Assembly: GCA_019873685.1 (NCBI GenBank)
Contig: JAIOAT010000005.1
Span: 1-64,000 of the forward strand
Origin: Chloroflexota bacterium
Lineage (GTDB): Bacteria; Chloroflexota; Anaerolineae; Aggregatilineales; Ch27
Direction of reading: 5' to 3'
Length of the DNA: 64,000 nt
Under the pieces are notes generated by a model that made no database searches, had not been told where the DNA came from, and worked only from the letters and a program-made list of their open reading frames with translations. A program made the translations under genes and the position numbers. How positions within the stretch are numbered: the stretch's first letter is position 1; each line of letters begins with the position of its first letter. This document shows positions 28,588 through 36,112 of the stretch, one piece after another.

Positions 28588-29382
28588 TCACTCCTTCAGA
28601 AAATCCTGCACATACCGATCGAACTCGCCGGAAGCGCAGGCATCGATGTAACGCAGCAACTCACCCCCCGCCACCGGATACAGCGGGTGACAGGATGTCG
28701 GCCAGGCTCCCCGCGGGGCATGGGCAACCATCGTCGTCAGCGGCGCAGCGATATCCACATCTTCAGTCAGCCGGTCGACCACCTCTTCCGCCGTCACGAT
28801 AACCGTCCCTGCCAGGTAGGCCAGTTCGCAATCGATAGCCAGATTCCTGTTCAGCCGGGCGTTACCCTGCCTGTCGGCAACAAGAGCATGTATCACGGCA
28901 ACATCGCAGGGAATCGCCGGGAAAGCCATCAGTTCCTCACCGCTATAGGGATCGATGATTGTTTTGACATCCGGTCGCAGGCGCGGCAGGTCTGTACCGA
29001 TCCACGCCCGTGATGGCATGAAGCCAACCGCGCTCAGGGCGGCCCGGATACCCATCGCCAGGCTGGCTTCCGTTTCCTCAATCACAGCGACCTGGCCCCG
29101 CGTTGCCGCTTCGGTGAACATCGGCGCCAGGCCAAATGCCTCCAGGCCAAAATAACACGTCCGGGTGCGGGCAATACAGCCAGCCCCGACCAGCAGATCG
29201 GACTCATATCCCGCTGTGAAATTGAGTAGCGTCAGGCCAACAGGCCGATCAGGACGTCGCAGCAGCGCCCGCACAAAGGCCACCGGTCGCCGGTAGAGAG
29301 TCATCCCGCCCAGCGCCAGCGTCTGACCGTCATGGACGGTCTGCGCAGCCTCCGCAAGCGACACAAGTCGGTCAACTGCCAT
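28588..29382 (-). CDS. Family I CoA-transferase, alpha-type subunit
   Basis: The 264-residue product resembles GctA/IpdA. It has the N-terminal GQTLALGGMTLYRRP loop and the core CYFGLEAFGLAPMF. The C-terminal region carries VIVTAEEVVD, a segment typical of the alpha fold. It should pair with the beta-type gene located two genes downstream. The ATG at 29382 has GGAGAGTCGCC directly upstream, and the start overlaps the preceding ADP-ribosylglycohydrolase stop by 11 bases, suggesting coupling. Confidence 0.8.
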   Translation of the reverse strand: MAVDRLVSLAEAAQTVHDGQTLALGGMTLYRRPVAFVRALLRRPDRPVGLTLLNFTAGYESDLLVGAGCIARTRTCYFGLEAFGLAPMFTEAATRGQVAVIEETEASLAMGIRAALSAVGFMPSRAWIGTDLPRLRPDVKTIIDPYSGEELMAFPAIPCDVAVIHALVADRQGNARLNRNLAIDCELAYLAGTVIVTAEEVVDRLTEDVDIAAPLTTMVAHAPRGAWPTSCHPLYPVAGGELLRYIDACASGEFDRYVQDFLKE

Positions 29383-30322
29383 GGCGACTCTCCACAAGCT
29401 GCATCCGTTTTTCCGCCAGGCGCGTCCCGAGATCAAGGAGGCCATCGCGGTTCTCACACCGGTTGCGCCAGTCTGCCGGGATAGATTCCAGTCCCAGGCG
29501 AGCCGCGGCAATCCCACCCGCGATACAGGCGACAGAATCGCTATCGCCATCTATGTTTGCCGCCCTCCGGACGGCGGCAACGTAGTCGTCCGGGTAGCGC
29601 ATCACGCAGTAGAGCGCCAGGCTCACGGCTTCCTCAGCCACCCAGCCCTCGCCGATATGGCGCATTGCCATGATCTCGTCGCCCCAGGCCAGGACATGGC
29701 CCACCCGCAGCAGCACCAGGTCCAATTCCTCGGAAAGCCCGCAGACGAAACCAGCGACCTCGTGCAGATAACGCTCAGGAGCAATGCCATCCAGCGCCAG
29801 CTTCACCAGGTACGCCGCGGCAACACTGGCAGCCAGTGCCGTCGGATGGCCGTGCGTGATCAAGCTCGTTGCCTGTGCGACTTCCCGCAATCGTTCCGGA
29901 TCGTGCTGGTAGAGGTACCCGATTGGGGCCACACGCATAGCCGAACCACACCCTTTCGAATTCGCCAGGCCGGACTGACGCCAGGACTCCCCGCGCTCAT
30001 ACCGCCGCACACCAAGGAGGCAGGCCCTGCCCGGCGACCGGTCGTTGTCCGGGCTGTTTAGCCAGCGCACGAAGTGCTTTCCCACAGCGCCCATCAGCGT
30101 GTCAGGATCAGCTTCGCCGGCTTCCACCAATCCTTCGGCCAGGGCGAGGGTCATTTGCGTATCGTCGGTATACAGAGCCGGATTCGGAGGCTCTTGAATT
30201 CCCCCGGAGCCATACCGCGCGTTGATCTCAGCCAGCTTCATGAACTCGACCTGCGCCCCCAGCGCATCGCCAAGCGCCAACCCCAGCAGAATCGCCTGTG
30301 CTTGCGTTACACTCATGGCCAT
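29372..30322 (-). CDS. ADP-ribosylglycohydrolase (DraG-like)
   Basis: The 316-residue all-alpha hydrolase has the DraG metal motifs ALYTDDTQMTLALAEG (about residues 50-65) and NIDGDSDSVACIAGGIAAARLG (about 265-286), which bind two Mg ions. The family removes ADP-ribose from proteins or small metabolites. The ATG at 30322 follows AGGATGCAGT. The next gene, a CoA-transferase alpha subunit, overlaps its 3' end by 11 bases. A partner ADP-ribosyltransferase (draT) is not visible, so the substrate is open. Confidence 0.85.
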   Translation of the reverse strand: MAMSVTQAQAILLGLALGDALGAQVEFMKLAEINARYGSGGIQEPPNPALYTDDTQMTLALAEGLVEAGEADPDTLMGAVGKHFVRWLNSPDNDRSPGRACLLGVRRYERGESWRQSGLANSKGCGSAMRVAPIGYLYQHDPERLREVAQATSLITHGHPTALAASVAAAYLVKLALDGIAPERYLHEVAGFVCGLSEELDLVLLRVGHVLAWGDEIMAMRHIGEGWVAEEAVSLALYCVMRYPDDYVAAVRRAANIDGDSDSVACIAGGIAAARLGLESIPADWRNRCENRDGLLDLGTRLAEKRMQLVESRHGS

Positions 30323-30377
30323 ACTGCATCCTGTTTGCGTGGTGCGCCAGACCAAAAGCGTCCGGAATTGCGCCGGA

Positions 30378-30386
30378 ATTGTAGCA
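30378..30386 (-). promoter_or_regulatory. Extended -10 promoter candidate for the ADP-ribosylglycohydrolase operon
   Basis: On the minus strand TGC-TACAAT gives an extended -10 with no clear -35, 56 bases upstream of the start at 30322. Confidence 0.3.
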
Positions 30387-30490
30387 CACGGCCCAACAGG
30401 TTGCGATCAGGCTGCAATGCCTATAGGATCATCAGCGCAAAGAGAACGGAACACATCGAAAGCAGGCCTTCTATCTTGGGTGAGAACAGC

Positions 30491-31405
30491 ATGACATCGA
30501 CGACGACAACCAGACCTCTGCGTATCATCGGGGTTCGCTTCACCAAGATCGGCAAGCTCTACCACTTTGACTGCACCGACCACCCGGAGGTTCAGCCGGG
30601 GGATTATGCCATCGTGGAAACCACGCGCGGGCGGCAGATGGGACAGGTCATCGGCTTCGCTGAAGAAGAGGAAAACCGCGAGTACAAGCCCATTCTGCGC
30701 AAAGCCACTCCCCGGGACCTCGCACTCCAGCGAGCCTGGCAGGAGCGCGAGGTTGGCGCCCTGATCACCTGCCGCGAAGCAGCCAGTAAGTTCAGTGAAT
30801 ACAGCGAGGTGAAATTTGTTGCGGCGCAGTACAACTATGACGGCAGCATGTTGACTTTCCTCTACTACAACACAGAATCCGAAAACAAGTCGCCCAACAT
30901 GAACCGTCTGCGCAATGAGCTGGGCCGCCTGTTTCCTGGCACCAAGCTTGAACTTCACCAGGTTGGCCCGCGCGATGTCGCCAAGCTGCTTGGCGGCTAC
31001 GGAGCTTGCGGGCAGCCGCGTTGCTGCAGCACTTTTCTGACCGACTTCAGCCCGATCTCCATCAAGATGGCCAAGGCCCAGGGCATCTCGCTTAACCCCA
31101 CCGAGATCACAGGCATGTGTGGGCGGTTGCGTTGCTGCCTGATCTACGAATACGAGCAATATGTGGAGGCGCGTAAGCACCTTCCCAAGCGTAACAAGCG
31201 CGTAGGCACCCCCGCCGGCGAAGGCAAAGTCCTGGATGTCCAGCCGCTGCAGGATACAGTGACCGTTAGCATCGAGAACGAGCGCTACACCTTCAAGCGT
31301 GAGGAGATCATCCCTCTGGAGGAATGGGAAGCGCTTCAGAAGAAGGCTGAACAGGGTTGCAGCAAACACGAGGGTGGCGGCTGTGACTGTGGAGCAAATC
31401 GTTAG
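30491..31405 (+). CDS. ricT: PSP1-domain protein RicT (YaaT)
   Basis: The 304-residue protein has the full PSP1 C-terminal domain. The conserved cysteines lie in GGYGACGQPRCCS and GMCGRLRCCLIYE (about residues 175-220). In Bacillus, RicT works with RicA and RicF in an iron-sulphur complex that affects RNase Y and mRNA processing. The extreme C-terminus adds CSKHEGGGCDCG, three further cysteines outside the core. The ATG at 30491 matches the typical N-terminus (PLRIIGVRFTKIGKLYHF). An upstream in-frame extension is antisense to the divergent gene and was not used. RicA and RicF are not in the window. Confidence 0.88.
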   Translation: MTSTTTTRPLRIIGVRFTKIGKLYHFDCTDHPEVQPGDYAIVETTRGRQMGQVIGFAEEEENREYKPILRKATPRDLALQRAWQEREVGALITCREAASKFSEYSEVKFVAAQYNYDGSMLTFLYYNTESENKSPNMNRLRNELGRLFPGTKLELHQVGPRDVAKLLGGYGACGQPRCCSTFLTDFSPISIKMAKAQGISLNPTEITGMCGRLRCCLIYEYEQYVEARKHLPKRNKRVGTPAGEGKVLDVQPLQDTVTVSIENERYTFKREEIIPLEEWEALQKKAEQGCSKHEGGGCDCGANR

Positions 31406-31443
31406 CGGATTGCCGGGGAGCATACTGCTGCAAGGATAGGGCT

Positions 31444-32625
31444 ATGACTGTTGACTTTCTGCAGGGCGCGCGAGAATTGGCGCCCCGGCTGATCGACTGG
31501 CGTCGTGATTTCCACCGCCATCCCGAACTGGCGTTCACGGAGACGCGAACCGCCAGCCTGGTCGCTGACCAGCTCCACCAGCTTGGCCTTGAGGTCCAGA
31601 CAGGTGTCGGGCGGACTGGCGTCGTGGCATTGCTCGATGGGGCGTCTGATGGCCCGACCGTCCTGCTCCGCTTTGACATGGACGCTCTGCCCATCCGTGA
31701 GGAGAACCAGGTGCCTTACGCCTCAGTCAATCCGGGGGTGATGCATGCCTGCGGCCACGATGGGCACACCGCTATTGGCCTTGCCGTTGCGCGCCTGCTC
31801 AGCGATCAGCGCAGCCGGATACATGGCCGCCTGAAGTTTGTCTTCCAGCCGGCTGAAGAGATCGCTGAAGGCGCACAGGCGATGATCCAGGATGGCGTCC
31901 TGCAGGACCCGGAACCGGAGGTCGCCCTGGGGTTGCACCTGTGGAACACGCTCCCGGTCGGTCAGGTGGGGATCATGGCCGGCCCGGTGATGGCCGGGGC
32001 GGATATCTTCGATGTGATTGTTCGCGGCGCGGGTGGCCATGGAGCGTCGCCTCATGAAACCCGTGACCCTCTGCTGGCCGCGGCGCATATCGTCACGGCG
32101 CTGCAATCGGTAATCAGCCGTAACGTCAACCCGCTGGATTCGGCAGTTCTGTCGGTCACCAGTTTCATCGCCGGTACGGCATCCAACATCATTCCTTCGG
32201 AAGTAACGCTCAAGGGGACTATCCGCACCTATACGGACGCGGTACATGACCTGACCATCCGCCGGCTGAAGCAGGTTACTGAAGGCATTGCCCAGGCGAT
32301 GGATTGCGTCGCTGAGGTCACGGTGACGTCACTGACCCCGCCGCTGGTGAACCATCCGGAAGTTACGCAGGTGGTGCAGCAGGCCATTGCGCCATACACC
32401 GAACCGGAGAACCTGCTGCCGGATATCCGTACCATGGGCGCAGAGGATATGGCCATCTTCCTGAACCGGATTCCGGGCTGCTTCTTCTTCGTCGGTTCGG
32501 CGAACAGTCAGCGTGACCTGTCCTATCCTCACCATCATCCCCGTTTTGACTTCGACGAAGCGGCGCTGCCACTGGCAGCGGCCATGCTGGCCTCGGCGGC
32601 AGCCGCCTATGTCCTGCCAGGCTGA
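31444..32625 (+). CDS. M20D-family amidohydrolase/peptidase
   Basis: The 393-residue product is a dinuclear amidohydrolase of the IAA-amino-acid hydrolase/hippurate hydrolase group. Motifs are DFHRHPELAFTE (about residues 21-32), MHACGHDGHTAIG (about 100-112), FVFQPAEEIAEGAQAM (about 133-148) and a C-terminal HHPRFDFDE. The dimerisation domain sits between about 185 and 295. Substrates are N-acyl amino acids or N-acetyl peptidoglycan precursors. It is not YgeY, whose M20 subgroup differs in the metal loop. An AAGGATAGGGCT site precedes the ATG. It lies 38 bases after ricT in the same direction. Confidence 0.88.
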   Translation: MTVDFLQGARELAPRLIDWRRDFHRHPELAFTETRTASLVADQLHQLGLEVQTGVGRTGVVALLDGASDGPTVLLRFDMDALPIREENQVPYASVNPGVMHACGHDGHTAIGLAVARLLSDQRSRIHGRLKFVFQPAEEIAEGAQAMIQDGVLQDPEPEVALGLHLWNTLPVGQVGIMAGPVMAGADIFDVIVRGAGGHGASPHETRDPLLAAAHIVTALQSVISRNVNPLDSAVLSVTSFIAGTASNIIPSEVTLKGTIRTYTDAVHDLTIRRLKQVTEGIAQAMDCVAEVTVTSLTPPLVNHPEVTQVVQQAIAPYTEPENLLPDIRTMGAEDMAIFLNRIPGCFFFVGSANSQRDLSYPHHHPRFDFDEAALPLAAAMLASAAAAYVLPG

Positions 32626-32693
32626 GCAGCCTGCTCGTTGTACAACGTACCTACCACGACCGGAGCACAAGAGAGGCGACAACCAGAGCGAAC

Positions 32694-33371
32694 ATGATGC
32701 AGAGCAGCATTTTTGAATGGCGGCAGGGTGCAGGGTGGCTTGTCCTGAGCAGCGGCGGTCGCTTTATGGATGGCGAAACCGAAGCCATCGATACGCGGAT
32801 GCTCAGCCGGTCTGCGGCTGACGGCGCTCTGGTCTACATCGGTGCCGCGGACGAACCGGAAACCGCTGAGCAGTACCTGATGTACCTGGGCGATCTGGGC
32901 AGCCGCAGTGGCTACGCGATCGACATCGTTGCCGAGGATGATGCTTCGCTCAAGACACACCTGGGAGAAGCGGGCATTATCGTCATCGGCGACGGCCCTC
33001 AGCACGCCCGGCTCTACAACGGCTTGCAGGGCGCCGCGCTGGAGGGCATCCTGCGCGCGTATGAGAATGGCGCCCTGATCATGGGCATCGGTTTCGGCGC
33101 AGAATTGTTCGGGCAGTGGGTCCTCAGACCGTCTCCGTTGGCTCCCTATCCGGGCTTCACCTGGCTGGCTAACGCCGCCATTCTCACCGGTGTGCCGGAA
33201 CTCGCGCAGAAACGGACATTGCAGGACCTTCTGCACAAGCGTCCGGTGACCTATGGCCTCAACATCCGCCCCGGCTCGGCGTTGACTTTTGGCCCGGATG
33301 GCCAGGTCGAGCTATGGGGCACAGAGCAGATCATCATCTCACTGGGGCAAGCCTACAGCGTCCGGGAGTAG
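32694..33371 (+). CDS. Peptidase S51/cyanophycinase-like protein without an obvious catalytic Ser
   Basis: The 225-residue product has the flavodoxin/GATase-like alternation of the S51 group (cyanophycinase, peptidase E): GWLVLSSGGRFMDGE, GALVYIGAAD, IIVIGDGPQH and a nucleophile-elbow equivalent ALIMGIGFGAELFG (about residues 122-135). S51 enzymes have Ser in a GxSAGA elbow. Here the turn reads G-I-G-F-G-A and no Ser is present, so peptidase activity is doubtful. The next gene begins six bases after its stop, and the two are surely cotranscribed. The family assignment is tentative. Confidence 0.55.
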   Translation: MMQSSIFEWRQGAGWLVLSSGGRFMDGETEAIDTRMLSRSAADGALVYIGAADEPETAEQYLMYLGDLGSRSGYAIDIVAEDDASLKTHLGEAGIIVIGDGPQHARLYNGLQGAALEGILRAYENGALIMGIGFGAELFGQWVLRPSPLAPYPGFTWLANAAILTGVPELAQKRTLQDLLHKRPVTYGLNIRPGSALTFGPDGQVELWGTEQIIISLGQAYSVRE

Positions 33372-33377
33372 GAACCA

Positions 33378-34235
33378 ATGCTGCTCTCTGATGAAACCGG
33401 GTACCGATTTGGCCCTGCGCTTACTCAACCACCGCGCCGCGTGGTCTCCCTGGCCCCCGCTCTGACTGAGTCGCTCCGCGACCTGGCGCTGGCCGACCGG
33501 CTGGTTGGCGTCACCGATGACTGCCTTCAGCTTGACCCGACGCTACCCCGGTTGGCCCGCTTGGGCAGGGCCAGCGCTCCCGACATTGAGCGTATCAGCG
33601 CTCTGCAACCTGACCTGGTGCTGCTCGATCAGGATCTGACTCCACCGGAACACATCGAGAGTTTGAAGACCGCTGGTCTCCGTGGCTGGGTATGCCATCC
33701 GTGCACCGTTCAGCAGGCCATCAACCTGCTCTGGGAAATCATGGACGTCTTCGAAGAGGCCACCATGGTCGAACGTGTGCGCTGGATCGAGCGCCAGATG
33801 GACTGGACATACAGCGCCGCCAGCGTCCGGCAGCCGGTGCGGGTTCTGGTACCAGCAGTGGCGACGCCGCGCCTAGCGTGCGTCCCCGGCACCTATGGCC
33901 ATGATCTGCTGCGAATATGCGGTGGTGAGTGTGTCGGCCCCTGGCAGGAGTCTCAGGCCCCTTCAGCACCCGCCAACCAGCCACCCAACGCGGCTGACAT
34001 CCAACTCCTTACCAGGGCAGCCCTGCAGGCTCAGCCGGAAGTGATCCTATTGCCGGGGAAGCCCTGGCCGTTCACTGATCGGGACGCCGCTGAACTGGCT
34101 CGACTGGATATCCCGGCGGCGCGTTCAGGGCGTATCCATCTAATTGACGGCACGCTGCTCACCTGGTATGGCACACGGGTAGCCAGAGCGCTCGCCGAAC
34201 TGCCTCCGCTATTGCTGCCCGACCCGGCAAGCTGA
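33378..34235 (+). CDS. BtuF-like metal/cobalamin receptor domain protein, no signal peptide
   Basis: The 285-residue product has the helical-backbone receptor fold of BtuF/FecB: RRVVSLAPALTESLRDLALADRLVGVTDDC (about residues 20-50, split motif), a central long helix and DIQLLTRAALQAQPEVILLPGKPWPF in the second lobe. ABC-transporter receptors of this type need a signal peptide or lipobox. This one has neither and begins MLLSDETGYRFGP, so it may be cytoplasmic. No permease or ATPase gene is adjacent. It starts six bases after the S51-like gene. Confidence 0.7.
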   Translation: MLLSDETGYRFGPALTQPPRRVVSLAPALTESLRDLALADRLVGVTDDCLQLDPTLPRLARLGRASAPDIERISALQPDLVLLDQDLTPPEHIESLKTAGLRGWVCHPCTVQQAINLLWEIMDVFEEATMVERVRWIERQMDWTYSAASVRQPVRVLVPAVATPRLACVPGTYGHDLLRICGGECVGPWQESQAPSAPANQPPNAADIQLLTRAALQAQPEVILLPGKPWPFTDRDAAELARLDIPAARSGRIHLIDGTLLTWYGTRVARALAELPPLLLPDPAS

Positions 34236-34282
34236 CCAGATAGCCCGAACCGGGAGGCTGTGCTTCAGGCAGAAACGCATCG

Positions 34283-34291
34283 TGCTACAAT
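34283..34291 (+). promoter_or_regulatory. Extended -10 promoter candidate upstream of the acidic protein gene
   Basis: TGC-TACAAT, with no convincing -35 box, lies 81 bases before the ATG at 34372. Confidence 0.3.
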
Positions 34292-34371
34292 GGGCGCAAC
34301 GCTGAAGGAGCGCACCAGTTCCATAGGGCGGTATGTTTGCCTAACCTGACGACAAAGCGAAACCGACGACC

Positions 34372-34923
34372 ATGGCAGACAGTATGGAGAGCCACGAAAC
34401 AAACGGTATACCGTTGGGCGAAGAACCGCCGCAGAGCCTGAGCGCTACTGGCGCCTCCCAGCAACCGGTTGCTGACAGCGACCATGGCATCGACTATGAC
34501 AGCCAGGTGACGGCTGCCGAAGCCGCTGATGTGGTTATTGACAATGCACAGGAGACAGGCGAAGACTCCACCGCCGCGGAAGAAGAAGCCCCGCAATGGC
34601 AGCCGGACACGGCGAAAGCCGGTCCTCCAGCATCCAGACGCCCATCTCAGGCATTCGTCCCACCGCCAGGCAGCGCTGCCCCGGATCGCCCGGCTGAGCC
34701 GCTCACAGCTGATCTGGACTCAGACATTCTGGAATCTGCTGGCGAAACCGCGGACGTCGTTCGGGATGCTGCCCAGACCGGGGAGGATAGCCAGGCTGAT
34801 AACGCCGAAGACTCTTCTACCGAACGGGAGGCGCCCCGCGATGCGCCGAACAGCTACCTGCCGCGCCGCGTCCCAAAGAATGCGGAATCCGGTAGTACGC
34901 GGCGCAAAAGCGGCATGGGCTGA
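34372..34923 (+). CDS. Acidic, low-complexity protein with internal repeat (183 aa)
   Basis: The 183-residue product is strongly acidic, rich in Glu, Asp, Ala, Ser and Pro, and probably disordered. Two copies of a block occur at about 50-75 (AEAADVVIDNAQETGEDS core) and 124-156 (GETADVVRDAAQTGEDS core). The last 25 residues turn basic (PRRVPKNAESGSTRRKSG). There is no signal or membrane segment. I do not recognise a family. It lies between the BtuF-like gene and a small membrane protein gene. Confidence 0.5.
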   Translation: MADSMESHETNGIPLGEEPPQSLSATGASQQPVADSDHGIDYDSQVTAAEAADVVIDNAQETGEDSTAAEEEAPQWQPDTAKAGPPASRRPSQAFVPPPGSAAPDRPAEPLTADLDSDILESAGETADVVRDAAQTGEDSQADNAEDSSTEREAPRDAPNSYLPRRVPKNAESGSTRRKSGMG

Positions 34924-35004
34924 ATTTGCGCAATAATGTACAATACAGGTCTTGAATTGGCTGCCCGATACTGACTGACTTTGCCCGGATAGAGGAGGTC
35001 TTTT

Positions 35005-35289
35005 GTGAGTCGTTCAACAGTGGCTGTTGCCGCGCTGATAGTGCTTATCGTGGGCGGGTTCATCACCCTCCAGATCATCCTGAGCGGTCCCGGCGGCCCG
35101 CTGCCCGTTCGCGTACAAACGCTCAATCCGGAGGCGTCCACGCTGGAAGCAACGCCAGCACAGGCGCTTTACTTCCTCATCTTCGCCGCTGTAGCCGCCG
35201 TTTCGCTGATCGGCGGTGGTATTGTGCTGGGTTTGGTCATTCGCTTTCTGGATCGTGAGATCACACGCAACCGGCAGAACAGGAAGTAA
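35005..35289 (+). CDS. Small two-helix membrane protein (94 aa)
   Basis: A GTG start with AGGAGGTCTTTT upstream gives a 94-residue protein. Two transmembrane helices (about residues 5-26 and 52-78) flank a short loop rich in Pro and Thr. The tail is basic (RFLDREITRNRQNRK) and should face the cytoplasm. No family is recognised. Confidence 0.6.
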   Translation: MSRSTVAVAALIVLIVGGFITLQIILSGPGGPLPVRVQTLNPEASTLEATPAQALYFLIFAAVAAVSLIGGGIVLGLVIRFLDREITRNRQNRK

Positions 35290-35382
35290 TGCGGCGGTCA
35301 AAGCCGCAATGGCAGGCCACATCTTCCGCCAATCCAGTCTCCTGATTCGAAAGCCTGGCTGGCTGATGCGCCATTATCGGCG

Positions 35383-36039
35383 TCAGCCAGCTTCTCGTTC
35401 ATCCGTGCCGACCAGATTGAGCGCTTGACGATGGCAACGGGCATGGTCGAACGATAGCCCCATCGCGTCCATCAGCTCATCCGGTCGAGCCGTCCCTTCC
35501 GCGCCAAGAGCAAGCCGTACCCGAAATGTTCGCGTGTCCACCGGTTCCAGCGCCAGGATCAGCGGGCGCAGATCGTAGCTCTTGCCCCGCCGCTCACGCT
35601 CGATCCGTTCCCGGCTCAACAGATCGGCGATGCGCTGCGGCAAATCGGGAGTCACTTCCTCCGCAAGCGTGATGAGGTAATCTGCGCTGTGTAACAGCGT
35701 TTGCAACGCCGGCGCTTTAGGAGGCACTTCCTGGACGCGGTAGGTACGCAGTCCCGGTGGGCTGACGGCATTCAGCCGTTCAGGCAGAGTCTCCAGGTTA
35801 ACCGGCTCCAGCAGCCAGATGTCGAGCAACTCGCAGTCACTACTGATGCCAAGCGGCAGGGCCGAAGCAAGCTGCATCTTGGGCTGGGGGTTATAGCCCT
35901 GCGAATACACCAGCGGCATCTCCGCCCGCCGCAACACCCGCTCCCAGAGCTTGGCCAGGTCCAGATGCCCGATGAAGCGCAGGGCATCGTTCTTGCCAAA
36001 GGTAATACGCACGCGATACTGCATCGATTGTTGAAGCAT
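35383..36039 (-). CDS. DUF2344 (TIGR03936) radical-SAM-linked protein
   Basis: The 218-residue product matches the DUF2344 family: YRVRITFGKNDALRFIGHLDLAKLWERVLRRAEMPL near the start (RFIGHLDL is the core) and YSQGYNPQPKMQLASALPLG. In most bacteria the domain is fused to, or encoded beside, a radical-SAM protein of the TIGR03960 family, often near rplU or RNase G. Neither is adjacent here. The ATG at 36039 has GAGGATTCGG upstream. Molecular function is not established. Confidence 0.82.
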   Translation of the reverse strand: MLQQSMQYRVRITFGKNDALRFIGHLDLAKLWERVLRRAEMPLVYSQGYNPQPKMQLASALPLGISSDCELLDIWLLEPVNLETLPERLNAVSPPGLRTYRVQEVPPKAPALQTLLHSADYLITLAEEVTPDLPQRIADLLSRERIERERRGKSYDLRPLILALEPVDTRTFRVRLALGAEGTARPDELMDAMGLSFDHARCHRQALNLVGTDEREAG

Positions 36040-36112
36040 CCGAATCCTCAACTACAGCGCCGTCAGGCGCCCGTGAATAGCGGACATCGCAACGGCCAGC
36101 AGGAATGTGATT

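Noticed and set aside
31444-32625. Assignment as YgeY to complete the urate pathway
   Set aside because: HACGHDGH and the PAEEIAEGAQ motif place it in the M20D amidohydrolase group, and it lies 20 kb away on the other strand.
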